The position numbers and the translations under genes are program-made. This document shows positions 26,484-37,584 of a DNA stretch of 64,000 nucleotides, in pieces (position 1 is the stretch's first letter; each line of letters opens with the position of its first letter). Location of the stretch: positions 70,474,783 to 70,538,782 of the forward strand of contig JAKCOZ010000002.1 of NCBI GenBank assembly GCA_022605955.1, written 5' to 3'. The notes beneath the pieces are model-generated. The model saw only the letters and a program-made list of their open reading frames with translations, was not told the origin of the DNA and ran no database searches. The stretch is from Rallus limicola. Taxonomy: Eukaryota; Chordata; Aves; Gruiformes; Rallidae.

Positions 26484-26518
26484 TTTCCACTTTTTCCACA
26501 GTTTCTCATCACGGTTTC
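26484..26518 (-). CDS. Candidate 35-bp internal exon, minus strand
   Basis: The minus-strand acceptor 'aattttgtgtttgtttatag' is good and the donor is GGAAA followed by GTAAGA. In the phase that needs one base from the exon before, it reads NRDEKLWKKWK and ends in phase 0. A second phase is also open. The peptide is charged and not diagnostic. It is a splice-shape candidate only. Confidence 0.2.
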
Positions 26519-26869
26519 CTATAAACAAACACAAAATTATTTGTTACAAAAGCAGGCTAGCAATGGGAGCTGGTGTTTTAAAGTAAATCAGTAATAAATG
26601 GCCTAAAAAAATAAATCTGGTACCACAGCCTTGAAGACTATGAATGTGTGGATATAATCACCTTAGGGAAATCGTTTCACTGTCTATACACATGGCTTGC
26701 CAACATGGCTTTAATACGTTCAGGATGTCTGATAAATACGTACAGTGACAAGGTCAAAAAAGAACTGCATTCTGAGCAGCATCTGTAACACTTCAGAGAA
26801 CTGAAAATACACAATACCATAGGTTTGTGTGTTAGAAGTCCTTTAATTATTCAGATATTGATTTATGCT

Positions 26870-26920
26870 GAAGGGGGGAAGCAGAAAAAGGGAAGGTGGG
26901 AAGAAAAAGAAGGGAGAGAA
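26870..26920 (+). repeat. Purine-only tract with two interruptions
   Basis: 51 bases contain only two pyrimidines (C at 26882, T at 26897), with several G-runs (a run of six and then runs of three). Such homopurine tracts can adopt triplex or loosely G-quadruplex structure. There is no gene link visible. Confidence 0.8.
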
Positions 26921-28418
26921 CTACCAGGGGAGACATAGAACATATTGAGATCTCTCACCTTCACTTTTTAGAATTCTTCACTGATTCTCATACTGGTTTC
27001 CTGCAGATAAGAATAAAATATTTTAAAAGTTTTCTAGGGAAATAAAATAGAGCATGCCTGTGTAGTTTTCTCACTAGATCTAATTGCTGCTAATAATCCA
27101 TTAATTTGAAACAGCTAAACTGTAACTGTAAACAGTTGCAACCTATTATTCATAAGAATTTACTAAGAACCACTGCTTTCAACTAAAGTATTTACAATCC
27201 TCAATGTTCCCTATATGCCCAATGAAAGTAAATGAAGATGGCAGAAAACCAGTACATTTTGTTGTACCTTTGGGTATCTTCAAATGCAACTAAATTATCA
27301 ATGTTTTTCAAGACATTACCAGTTAAATAAGACTTAAAATCTTTCATGTTGCTGAATTCCTCTCTCTGTATATGGACATATATGCATGCTTAACATGCTT
27401 TTACCCAGAATACAAAGTTGCTTTCTGAAGTGACAAGCTGTAAATGTGCTACACAGGATTCAAAGTTTATAAACTCAAAGGAACAGTGGGTCTGATTTTC
27501 AGAAACACAATAGCAATGGACACTAACTGTACTACACTTTTAAAAGCCACTGACTAACTTTTTCAGACTTTTGAAAACTCTGAGTAATCAATGAGAATAA
27601 AATCTTCCCTTTCCCTCTCCAAAGTCATATCTCCTACAAATACATTTGAAATGAACTGCATTGCTTTTTGATTAGCATATCCCTTCCAATTAAATTTCTT
27701 TTTTCAAAAAATTGAGTCCTATTTTGTGTCTTCCACTGTTTTCCATCAAAATCATTATCCACTAGATGCTCTCAGGAGTATTCACTGAATAACTTATAAC
27801 TGTGTCTCTAAAATGGGATCAACAGGGAGAAGTTTCAGGCAGGGCTAGCCTGGTTCCTATTGTGGCACCTCATGATATATTAAGTTTGGGTAAGCTATTT
27901 CAGTTTGAAGAGAGAAATTGCAATTAGTTTGTCCAACATGAAACTGAGTTCATGATGCAGGACATAGTTTAACTAAGAAAATAGAAGACTAGAAAAATAT
28001 TTTGGAGCTTTGTGTTGTTCAGGTTTTTTTACCAAGGGAAATAATTGTAATAAAAAATAATATCCAGTAAGAATACAGATAATCAAACTGGAGTAGACAT
28101 CTCTATCTTAAGTTGAAATAAATCAGAAGTGGCCCACTTTTCTAAACTGACCTATTCTGTCAACTTGCAATCTTGTTTCAAGGTGAAGTCAGACATCTGT
28201 CACAAATAGGTAATGTTATAAAGGATCTGTATCATAATGACAACTACGTACCAATCCTCAGGAAGTGATAGCACCAGCAGAGCTGTAGGTGAACAGATAG
28301 GACATTCCTGTAGCTCAGAAGTCATTAAGAATATTAATTGTTCAGAAAATTTTTTATAGAGTTAAACATGTATACACTATTGTGTAATTCTTAGATGCAG
28401 TCTGGCAGATGTGGATGA

Positions 28419-28448
28419 TGTCTAACAGGAAATTGTCTAACAGGAAAT
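28419..28448. repeat. 15-bp perfect tandem duplication
   Basis: tgtctaacaggaaat is present twice head to tail (28419-28433 and 28434-28448) without a mismatch, so the slip is recent relative to the surrounding repeats. Confidence 0.9.
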
Positions 28449-28884
28449 TCTCCAAGTGTTTTGAGTCTTTTCTGTCATCTGATTCTCTAAAATTCAAATT
28501 AAAGAGGAATAGAGGAAATGGCACATGGATTTAAAGTAGTAATGGAAACATTTGATAACAGCTAAGGAGAAGTTACATTATTCATATCAAAATTCAGCCA
28601 CTTGTCAGTATAAAATATGCTTCAGAAAAAAAAAAATCTTATGCATTCTAATCAATATGTCCCATTAATGTGATGTCCGTGGGCTTAATTCATGCATAAG
28701 CATACACTAACTTCTCTTACTCCACATCTTCCCTAAAACAACACAGTATCAACTCCCTATCTGGAGAGCATGTCCACATCACCTTTAAACAGAAAACCTA
28801 CCAAGCTAACTACTGATATTTATTTCAGAAAAGTTTTATCTGGGTATTACTATGAGATGAAAAGCCATTTTGCAAAAGTTTGTG

Positions 28885-28906
28885 TATTATTATTATTATT
28901 ATTATT
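28885..28906. repeat. (TAT)n microsatellite
   Basis: About 7.3 uninterrupted units of TAT over 22 bases. A candidate length polymorphism. Confidence 0.95.
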
Positions 28907-29146
28907 GTTTGTTTATCATTTCTTTGCGAAATAACTGGAATAAAAAGCAAGAACCATTACAGAATTAGTTGCATCAAAACAGCATTATAGATTTAGGGTC
29001 TATTTATATTTCCCAGGTTGTGCAACTTCTAGAAACTTCCTGCCACAGAAATGTTTCTGAGACCCCCCTTTCTGCCTTACATTTTGATCAAATGTCTTGT
29101 ACTCATTTAGTAAGCAGATAACCCTGAATAAAAGCTAACAGTTATT

Positions 29147-29174
29147 GGAGGGGGGCAGGGTGTAGGGGTAGGAG
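29147..29174 (+). repeat. G-rich cluster
   Basis: Twenty-eight bases contain G-runs of 2, 6, 3, 4, 2 and 2 within otherwise AT-rich DNA. It has only three runs of three or more, so it falls short of the usual four-run G-quadruplex rule, though a two-tier form is possible. Confidence 0.7.
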
Positions 29175-31113
29175 GACACACACAGAAGATAAGTGTTGAG
29201 TGTGCAGAGAAGCTCAGAATATTTTACTGACAAAAAAAAAAAAAGAAAATTATTTCATCATATCTGTCTATTCATAAAAGGGCTGAAGTTGTTATAGTCC
29301 ATCTTTCTCAAATGAGTATTTCCTTTTTTCTCTCTACTCCTTACTCATACTTTTGTTGGTGACATTCCCATTGGCTCAGGGCACTGAAGAGAGAAAAAAA
29401 AACTTTCATAAACAACAGCAATCTACTCTCTGTGGAGTGACACGTCCATGAAAGACTCATTTCTCATTGTTTTAGTCCGTGTTAGACATGGTTAGGAAAA
29501 ATTATTAGGCAAAAAACTTGTGACAGCAGATAAAGATACAGAGAGATACAGAGAGATTCCCCCTGCACTGTGAAAGCTGTCCAGACCTAAGAATATTGCT
29601 GTCCAGGCCTCACAACCTCTTTAGTCTGCTCATATGATTCATTACTGTATTGCAAAGTCCAACGGCTTCCAGCAAGTTAGAAGTGGATGCAAATAACACC
29701 TCAAGACCTAATGACCATGTCCTTGCAGACTCAGGAGAAAGAGTGACTGAATTCCTTTTGGTAACCAATACAGTTACAGAAAACCTGAGGAAGTGCTCAA
29801 AGCTATGCACTGCATGGTGAGTCTGAGTGGGCTGCATCAATAAAGAGGGTTCATTTGACACAAAATTCGGAGCACAAAAGGAAACACAAAACCAAAACAG
29901 CAATTAAAAATACTCCAAACCAAACCAAACAAACAGAACCAACAGATGAAGACTATTTGAGTAAAGTAAAACAGTGAGTAGAGGGACAAACCTCCTTGCA
30001 CACAGGATTTTCTGGGCTGGAAAGCCTGAGGGATTTCTGAGCAAAGTAACTTGGAGATTCCAAGGACCAGGATCCCCACACTTTCCAGTAATAAACGCAA
30101 TAGTTAAACATACCGTACTCATTCCACAGACTATTCATTTTACACTAAACTTAGTATAAGTTCATAAGACTGCTTCCAGCTGTAGAGGACAAGTAGAGAG
30201 AAATGTTTTGATGGACTATCTTCAGTGGGTCCTAACTAAAATTACAGTCGACTTAGGTAACCTAAATAAATATTATACCTGCGCAGAGAGGGATACGGCG
30301 TGCTTCAAACATTTTGTAGCATGCTGGTGATTAAAAACCAAGGAGCTATGGCTCATTCAAGTTTTTAGAATTTGGAATTCCAAATCAGGAAGACAATCTA
30401 AGAATGTGGAACATTTTAATAGAGCTAGATATGTATAACTCTTCACCCTGGATACAGGAAATATTCTGCTGCAAAACCATTTGTATTTGTAAATGAAAAA
30501 TTCATCCCCAGACACCTGGAGACACCTCATCATCTCTTAAATTATCTTTTTGCTTTATTTTGTTTCTGTGGTTTGAAGAATGGTCACATACTAGAAGTGC
30601 AAGGATTTTATGAATGGCTCTAGATTACTGTGACATGCAGAAGCCAGAAAGTCAAACTCTATGGTGTCTACAACTAAACTGTTCAAGTTCTATTCTGTAT
30701 CTAATATCCACAGTAATTTTCCATGGTCACAAAGAAAGCATTTAGAGCTGGGAACAGGACTCAGCCTCTCTGATTTAAAATAAAGGAAGCAGTACTCTTT
30801 CCCACACAACACCTAACTAATTTGCAAAACACATATCCACAAGACATAGGATGCAAAAAAACTTAAGAGATCTGCAAGATCCATCAATTCATGGATACTA
30901 ATCTGTAGGATGTTATTATCCACCACAGTTGACCCTCCACTGTCAAATCAGGAAATTCCTAACCCACTAACTGCCAGAAAAAGCAAGGATAGGACCAGTA
31001 GGATCATTCCAAACATATATTTTTTCTTCACAATTTCCCTAAGCATCTATTACTTTTCACTGTCCTACCCAAACACACATTAAAAGATTATTTGTATTGT
31101 ATGGTTATCAGCT

Positions 31114-31762
31114 TCATAGAATCATAGAATCATTAAGTTGGAAAAGACCTTTGAGATCATCGAGTCAAACCATACCTGTCCTCCACTAAAACATATCCCT
31201 AAACCCATCATGTACCCATCTTTTAAATACATCCAGGGTTGGTGACTCAACCCCCTCCCTAGACAGCCTGTTCCAGTGCCCGATAACCCTTTCAGGGAAG
31301 AACTTTTTCCTAACATCCAAGCGGAACCTACCCTGGCGCAGCTTGAATGCATTCCCCCTCATCCTATCACCCGTTGCTTGGGTGAAGAGATGAACACCCA
31401 TCTCTCTACAACCTCCTTTCAGGTAATTGTAGGCAGCAATAAGATGTCCCCTCAGCCTCTTCTTCTCCAGGCTAAACAACCCCAGTTCCCTCGGCTGCTC
31501 CACATAAGTCTTGCTCTCCAGTTCTTTCACCAGCCTGGTTGCTCTTCCTTGGACATGCTCCAGGACCTTGATGTCTTTCTTCTAGTGAGGGGCCCAAAGC
31601 TGAATACAGCACTTGAGGTGCAGCCTCACCAATGCTGAGTACAGGGGCACAATCACCTCCCTAGACCTACTGGCCATGCTATTTCTGATACAAGCCAAGA
31701 TGCCATTAGCCTTCTTGGCCACCTGGGCACACTGCTGGCTCATGTTCAGTTGGCTTTGCAGT
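31114..31762 (-). mobile_element. CR1 LINE, best-preserved copy
   Basis: A 0.65-kb 5'-truncated CR1 in minus orientation. Its 3' end lies at 31114, where the tail 'tcatagaatcatagaatca' shows almost two octamer units and is followed by 'gttggaaaagacctttgagatcat'. At the 5' side it reaches 'cacctgggcacactgctgg', typical of the middle of ORF2's last third. It retains the terminal octamers and a 114-codon open frame, so it is younger than the other copies, but it lacks everything upstream. Confidence 0.95.
31186..31530 (-). pseudogene. C-terminal remnant of CR1 ORF2 (reverse transcriptase protein)
   Basis: The longest intact coding remnant of a CR1 in the window, 114 codons on the minus strand ending in a stop at 31186. 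Characteristic short blocks are [34 protein letters not shown] and [19 protein letters not shown], which in CR1 follow the reverse transcriptase domain at the ORF2 C-terminus. The catalytic polymerase and endonuclease domains are absent owing to 5' truncation, and the frame shifts just upstream near 31530. It has no function by itself. Confidence 0.85.
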
Positions 31763-33354
31763 CAGGAGAAGGATAATGACTGCACAGTGATGAGGGAAAT
31801 CAAAGTCAGGTACATACATGAAATGCAATAATAATCTACACAAAAATCTCTGCAAGTGTGAGCACTGTACAAATGTGAACAGTGGCATCTTGTAACGGCC
31901 TTTCCATCATCTCAGCAGTAGTTACAGAGAACCCAATACAAGAAATCAGCATCCACATGCCAGTATGCAAGGCTGCCAGAGCCCAAATACAAGAGCATAT
32001 GGTGCCAATCCTATGATCCCCTTGAAATCTGGGCCCCCCTGCAGCAGAAGTATGAGAAGCACAGCTACGTGACTCATTGAAGAGTCTGATGTCGGTATAT
32101 TCTTTGGACAGTGAACAGAGACAAAAAACATTTGTCACTGTCACAGTCTGTATTTTCTTCAAGAGGAAAAAAGCAAAGGGATAGACTGCAAAGGTTGGCT
32201 CTGAACTTTCAACTGAAGACAGGCAACAGTAACTAGTTGTATGAAGCAGAGAAGATAAAGCTTTGACTGTGCAGAGGAGATTAGAAGACTAATAACGTAA
32301 AAAAAACTTACTAAGAGTGTGTCAGTGGTTCATAATTCACTGTTTACTTGCACTTCCTGATTAAATCCTTGCTGAAAGTGCTGGTAAGCTTAAAAAAATA
32401 AGATTTCCTGTTATCAAATACAGTGAATTTAAATAATGCATATTTTCCCTGTATGTTCATTTTTTAAAGATCCTCAGGATTATTTGATATATGAAAATAC
32501 TTTAGATTGTATTTTTCACCCCTAAAGTGAAAGAGAAGAAAGATATTTCCTTTAAAAATATAATGATTTTCAGAAAAATAATGAATCATATCTAGCACAG
32601 CTTGTTTTTCTTGTTAATGATACTGAGGCATTAAGCTTGTGTGTTAAAGAGTACAAAGTCACTAAGATCAAAACATTTTCTAATAATGTGCTTCTGTCTT
32701 CAAAACCTTTCACTATTTTTCTTTGAAAAGCAAGTTTTCCCTTATTAAACTAATTCTGCATGTTCAACATGTTATTTTAACAAGCAGATATATTATGGTG
32801 GCCTCTCAATAAAAGAAAGACCTATTTGTCCTAAGAAAAGTTTAGCCTACAAATTAAAAAAAAAATAGGTGATTATTTTATGAATAAAGCTTTCAGTAAC
32901 AAGCATTTTTAGGGGTTATTTTTAAAGCATGATGTTATTTAGATAGAGATCTGTAACAGGCAACTAATTTGCTTTGCAAAGTAAAATTCCTCCTGGAGAG
33001 AAAGGAGTGGGATTTCTTAAATATTAATATTTGTATTAATATGTATTTCTACATGTTTCAAAAAATAAATTTCAACAGCATCACCCCTGTTGCTATGACA
33101 CTCCACTGATGAATGTTATGCAGGAAGAGGAGTCCAACTGAAGACAAATACAATCCTTTTTTGCTGCAAATATTGCCTTAAAAACTTGCAAATACCTGAG
33201 TACAAAATATCGATTATGTCAAGCATTGCTCATGTTTGAAAGTGCCATTTAAAGAAGCAACTAAAACATTCACTTTCAAAAAGGTACATTTACCTGTTCA
33301 GTTAAGCAGTGCCATGAAACACTAGTTGTATAACTAAGACTACTTCGGACTTAC
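31763..33354. other. Unique non-coding DNA
   Basis: A GC-richer patch at 31950-32150 has overlapping open minus-strand frames, one with a hydrophobic stretch (MSHVAVLLILLLQ), but its possible acceptor ends in AAAG and no donor follows in frame. I do not call a gene. Confidence 0.45.
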
Positions 33355-33442
33355 CTAGAGGGCATGAGAAAAGTCTGGCATGATGGGCAGCCGTGGAGCA
33401 GAGGCACATGAAGAACTTGCTGCTTTGATATAAATAATCGTG
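33355..33442 (-). CDS. Candidate 88-bp exon downstream of the 33554 exon
   Basis: On the minus strand the segment lies between 'aaaggagcaacctcag' and a strong donor (CTCTAG then GTAAGT). In phase 0 it reads 29 residues with no stop, beginning HDYLYQSSKFF and ending in phase 1. Phase 0 is what the exon at 33554-33664 requires, and the implied intron (33443-33553) would be only 111 bp, short but possible in birds. The acceptor has a poor pyrimidine tract, and a second acceptor 18 bases inside is possible. The peptide is not recognised. Confidence 0.3.
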
Positions 33443-33553
33443 CTGAGGTTGCTCCTTTCACCAGCAGAGAGCAAATGTATTGGCCTCAAATCCAGAAAAA
33501 CTTCTGAAGTCTGAGTCAATCAAGTTAATTGCATTCTCTCTATCTTTACTTAC

Positions 33554-33664
33554 CAAGATAGTTTTAGTTCCCTTGTTCTCTTCATTCACTGTACAGAACT
33601 GTCTCCCAGCATAGCCACGTGGTGCTAAATCACTGATGTCCACCCATGGAGTAAAGTGTATGAT
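33554..33664 (-). CDS. Internal coding exon of an unidentified minus-strand gene
   Basis: This is the strongest protein-coding signal in the window. On the minus strand it is bounded by an acceptor ('ctttacattactgtgcag') and a donor (ATCTTG then GTAAGTA). A perfect TACTAAC branch site lies at 33687-33693, its branch adenine 24 nt from the exon. The 111 bp are open only in phase 0; the other two phases have stops. The 37 residues begin IIHFTPWVDISDLAPRGYAG and continue RQFCTVNEENKGTKTIL. They include W, P, G, C and R, unlike the Lys/Ile/Leu-rich chance frames nearby. It is symmetric (phase 0-0). I could not identify the family. The frame continues past the donor for 31 codons (33458 to 33553), so a read-through terminal exon is an alternative. 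Confidence 0.7.
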
Positions 33665-33686
33665 CTGCACAGTAATGTAAAGACCA

Positions 33687-33693
33687 GTTAGTA
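33687..33693 (-). promoter_or_regulatory. Splicing branch site TACTAAC
   Basis: Minus-strand TACTAAC, identical to the optimal branch-point consensus, with its branch adenine 24 nt upstream of the 33664 exon boundary, the usual distance. It supports the neighbouring exon call. Confidence 0.65.
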
Positions 33694-33816
33694 AAGTGCT
33701 GAGCTTTCAAGGAAGACACTCTAGAATTCTACATTATTGCTTATTTAATCTTCGTATTTTTTCACAGACAGTGCCACTAATAAGAAAAAATTACAGTGTC
33801 TCTAATAAAACCACAC

Positions 33817-34058
33817 ATAGAATTATAGAATGGTTTGTGTTAAGGACCGTAAAGATCATCAAGTTCCAACCCCCCTGCCATCTCTCACTAGACCAGGCCG
33901 CTCAAGGTCCCATCCAACCTGGCCTTGAACACTTCCAGGGAGAGGGCAGCCACCACTTCCATGGGCAACCTTTTCCAGTGTCTCATCACCCTTGTAGTGA
34001 AGAATTTCTTCCTAATATCCAATCTAAATTTACCGTGTTCCAATTTAAAACCATTTAA
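33817..34058 (-). mobile_element. CR1 LINE, 3' end, minus strand
   Basis: A 0.24-kb CR1 tail in minus orientation. It starts at its 3' end with 'atagaattatagaatgg', then 'gatcatcaagttccaaccc', 'atccaacctggccttgaac', 'cagccaccacttccatggg', and 'aatttcttcctaatatccaa'. It lies only 150 bp from the exon at 33554-33664, in the intron on its 5' side. Broken frames only. Confidence 0.93.
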
Positions 34059-37000
34059 ACCCTCTTCCAATTTAAACACACAGATGTTTGCTTTCCTCAA
34101 TTCATGCAAACATTTTCATTGTACATATGTGCGTGGTATTCAATACTGTTCTTTGTTAGCCATGTTTAACAGTCTTCAGATCATGGCCGTTATCCTTGGA
34201 AGAACATGATCCAGTTACAAAATTACATAAAGCATTTCTCATTAAATATTGCTTATATAGTAGTAGCATAAAAACTCTTTGTTTAAGTAGGAAGAAAAAG
34301 CAAGACTCGCAACTCATCTAGGTTTAATCTTTAGTAACTGAACAAGTACCTGATGTTTGGCTTTTCCCACTATAATATACTTTCTATGACACTGATTAGG
34401 CAAAAAATTATTTTATCAAATTACATTGTTTTTGTAAACCCTCAATCTATTTCAACTTTAACAAACCAGAATGAAATTTTATGCTTGAACAACTACAAAG
34501 TGATTGACCTGTAACAAGAGGATCACAGACCATATTCAGATCCATTCATAGAGAATTATGTGGTATCTGCTTCCACTACTCCATACCTTGGCCTGATGTG
34601 ATCAATACAATTGAATCTGGGGTTTGCTTCCCTAAGTCACTGCACAATTTTTATCGCTGTAACATCTGTAATCTGAAACAGTTTGTCATGTTTTTGTTCT
34701 ACACTGAAATATTTCCCAGTATCTGTTTTGAATCACAAAACTAAAACTACGCAGATATTTCTATGTATTGAGCATAAAGAATAGGCTAACATTGAAAAAT
34801 CTTAAAAACATTAACAGAGTCAAACATTCATACACTAAAGAAAGCCAGTGTTTGTAATACCATTAGTACTATAATTTCAAAATATTTAATAGCAGGAACT
34901 AGCAATTGTCTTCCAGAAAATGCACACAAAACCAGTTTTCTAGCACCAATAGCAATTCCAATATTTCAGGAACACACAACTATACTTTGTATATAAATTA
35001 AAAAAAAAGGTAAATTAGAAAGATAAATATAAGCAGACAGCAATTAAGTAGGAATTTTTCCAGCATGATGTAGTAGTAGGTAGTTCTTTTCCTTCCAACA
35101 ATATCAAGACAGAACTGTGTAAACACCAAAAACAATATATTCATAACATTTCACTACACCAAAAACATCATTAGGTTCATGTCTTCAAAGAGCTCAAAGC
35201 TTACAAGCCACTTAACAGCAATCAGTTCCCTCAATAGAAAGTTTGCATTATATATACAACCAAGCTTTTCTTAAATATCTGTGAATGGGAAACCTCAAAG
35301 GTAAGGAATAGAATGAAGAAATCCTCCTCAGAATTTGTAGACGACAGTAGAACAGGAAGAGACAGAGGGCCTATGAATGACAAGAAATGGTAAAAATGTC
35401 TGAATTCTGGTATCAGGAACAGACGGAGCCTGCAGCCATCCACAAAATACAGAACAGAATCCTACTCAAAGATGGTAAAGAAAAGCTTCCAACTCTCCAC
35501 ATGGACCATTGGCCAGTGAAAAGAAATTAAGAAGGTCACAAAGTTGCTGTGTTTGTAATATTTAGGACGAAAAAGATTTTCTGACACCAAGCGAATGAAT
35601 TACAAACTCCAAGAAACAAACATTTGAATGTTGTCTGTAGTGTGTTGTTTCACAATTGTTCCTATTTTCTTGTAAATACAACCCCCCACAATATTAATAA
35701 ATAAGAAAACAGTAGCAGACCATTTGAAGAAATTAAGAGGAAAGAGAAATTAAAAAAAAAAAAAAATCCCAAAACAAATCAGACTGCAGACTGGGCTATT
35801 AAAAAAACAACAAACATGCTACAATCCAATAAATACCTGCCTCTCTCTCCAAGATCTTTTCTTTTTCTTTAAGACACTGACAGAAACATGTCACAATAGG
35901 AGGTTTTGGTTCAAATGAATTCTTTTTATATATTAGGAAGTTATGACAAGCTATCTTGATGGATTTTAATCCTTACTGAATCAAGCAAGTTCCCCTATTA
36001 AGTTCAAGGATTTTCAATTGCTCTTGTAAATTAGAGATATACTTCAATGCTTCCAGAAATAAAAGAATACATTTTTTTTTTGTTCCATCTTCATTCTTCA
36101 GAAATAACACTTTTTCTGTAGAAAAGACAGATTTGCTGTAATCATGAAAGATGTTATTTGGATTGTTATTATCTGACCTTTCTGTCACATAGGAAATCTA
36201 ATGGCATTGTTCTTTCCCTTTTCAGAGAAAAGTGGTAATCATTATAAAGCCTTTTCTAGCAATGCTAATATGAATAATGTCAAAGGAACTAAAAATTGAA
36301 AATAATTTAATTCATTAATCCCAGAACTTTAGTTACCGCGCTGGTGTCACCATAGAACCATGGTACCATGATTGATATAATTAAAAAATAACATCAATTT
36401 GTGAAAATGTTCCTAAATAAAACTATTTTGGATCAGTACATGTGTTAGAGTTTTACAACTCGACTGAATAAATTTTATTTACTTGCTGCAAGCATAAATG
36501 AGGTATTGGCAAAGACTGGTATTTCCAGTCACAGCTCCAAAAAACACCGATCTTCAATTCTTTATTGTGACTTATCTGGAAGAGCACGAGTCCTATAAGT
36601 ACTAACAAAAAATGTTGATCTTATTGAGGGAAGATAGCAGGCATCCATTGAAAAATGAAGGCTTAAGGTTGATGGAGGATTTTGAGTAGAGAAACTTGTT
36701 CCTCTAAGGTATCAGAGTTCTTGATGTTACTTTTAACTCCTGGTTTTGACCCATAAATAATTTATTCCCATCCCAGAAAAGGATAAAAGACTTATTTGAA
36801 TTTTTCTTTCCCATTATTTGTCAAAGAGGGTGCATCATTCAACAAGGTTTCAGGCCAAGAGACAAGTGCATGTGATCCACAGAGAGAACACTATTCACCC
36901 AAGTTACTCAGGTAGTGTATTTACTGACATTTACTAAGCATAATAGCTGAATTTACAATTATGGGTATCTACAAATACAAATGCTGCCTTTTAAGGCTAT

Positions 37001-37432
37001 GCTCATTGACACAATGAATGGCTGGCTGAAAGGTCTTTAATTGCTAGACTGCTGCCAATGGTTATGAGAGAGTACTGGACTGGTCTTTCACCTTTCACAA
37101 CTAATGTTGTCATCTTACTTTTCAGAATCCTTACATAAATCTTACATTAATACTGCTGGAGACAGTAATATTTCAAAATACTTTTTTTTGCAGGGGTTTC
37201 AAGGCAAGCTTTTCAGGTATTTCTCAGCTTACATCAACTAGATAGTATAATTTAAAGCTTTTTCCCCTCCCAAAAATATTTAAGCAAATTTTGACTTTCT
37301 CATTCCTGACATATTCAAAGATAAATATACAACTCCTTTCAGTGCACTAACAAGCAATTCATTAGGCAACGTTCTATTACTCCAAATTTTCAAATGGTTT
37401 TCTTAATGTAGACTATTTGGACATACGCTTAC
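34059..37432. other. Intron-like unique DNA
   Basis: No transposon recognised. One splice-bounded candidate exon at 35977 is listed separately. A minus-strand segment near 34600-34650 (after 'aaaaattgtgcag', before GTATGG) is open for 17 residues, but its acceptor lacks a pyrimidine tract. A-tract of 15 bases at 35752-35766. Confidence 0.45.
35977..36115 (-). CDS. Candidate 139-bp exon, minus strand
   Basis: The minus-strand acceptor is strong ('aaatctgtcttttctacag') and the donor is good (TTGATTCA then GTAAGG). The 139 bp start in the phase needing one base from the exon before, and read about 45 residues with no stop, including KVLFLKNEDGTKKK and a possibly helical LEALKYISNLQEQLKILEL. The end phase (2) does not fit the start phase (0) of the exon at 33554, so another exon would be needed between them, or one call is wrong. 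The Lys/Leu/Ile-rich composition is also what A-rich DNA gives by chance. Confidence 0.25.
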
Positions 37433-37584
37433 CCATTTGATACTTTTGAAATCATATATTTTTCTTTTGCTTTGGTGAATCTTGGATTTCTCAAAAAGCC
37501 TAAAGCTCATCAATGGTGCTGCTAGATTTTTAAATACGTATTTTATGTGATTAATCGTCTCCATCCTAGAAAAACCATCTAAAG
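37433..37584 (-). CDS. Candidate 152-bp internal coding exon, minus strand
   Basis: On the minus strand the segment has an acceptor with a fair pyrimidine tract ('acctcactattactttgatag') and a strong donor (CAAATGG then GTAAGC). With one base from an upstream exon it is open for 50 residues: LDGFSRMETINHIKY, then VFKNLAAPLMSFRLFEKSK and KRKIYDFKSIKW. It ends in phase 0, which is the start phase of the exon at 33554, so the two could be joined. A second TAG acceptor 14 bases inside is possible. No family recognised. Composition is more balanced than in the chance frames nearby, but basic and AT-driven. Confidence 0.4.

Larger units (their letters stand above)
20683..31113. other. Long unique AT-rich region
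   Basis: About 10.4 kb with no recognisable transposon, which is long for this window. It contains a (TAT)n microsatellite (28885), a 15-bp tandem duplication (28419), a purine-rich strand segment (26870), a G-rich cluster (29147) and one splice-bounded candidate exon (26484). The overlapping open frames at 29.6-30.1 kb are on both strands and show no protein family. Confidence 0.5.

Noticed and set aside
29610..30159. Cluster of open frames on both strands, some hydrophobic
   Set aside because: T-rich minus-strand sequence gives Phe/Leu/Cys-rich frames by chance; no splice sites or family features.
31276..31638. 120-codon plus-strand open frame
   Set aside because: It is antisense to the CR1 ORF2 remnant at 31114-31762.
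34600..34650. Minus-strand 17-residue splice-bounded frame
   Set aside because: The acceptor has no pyrimidine tract and its end phase fits neither neighbouring candidate.
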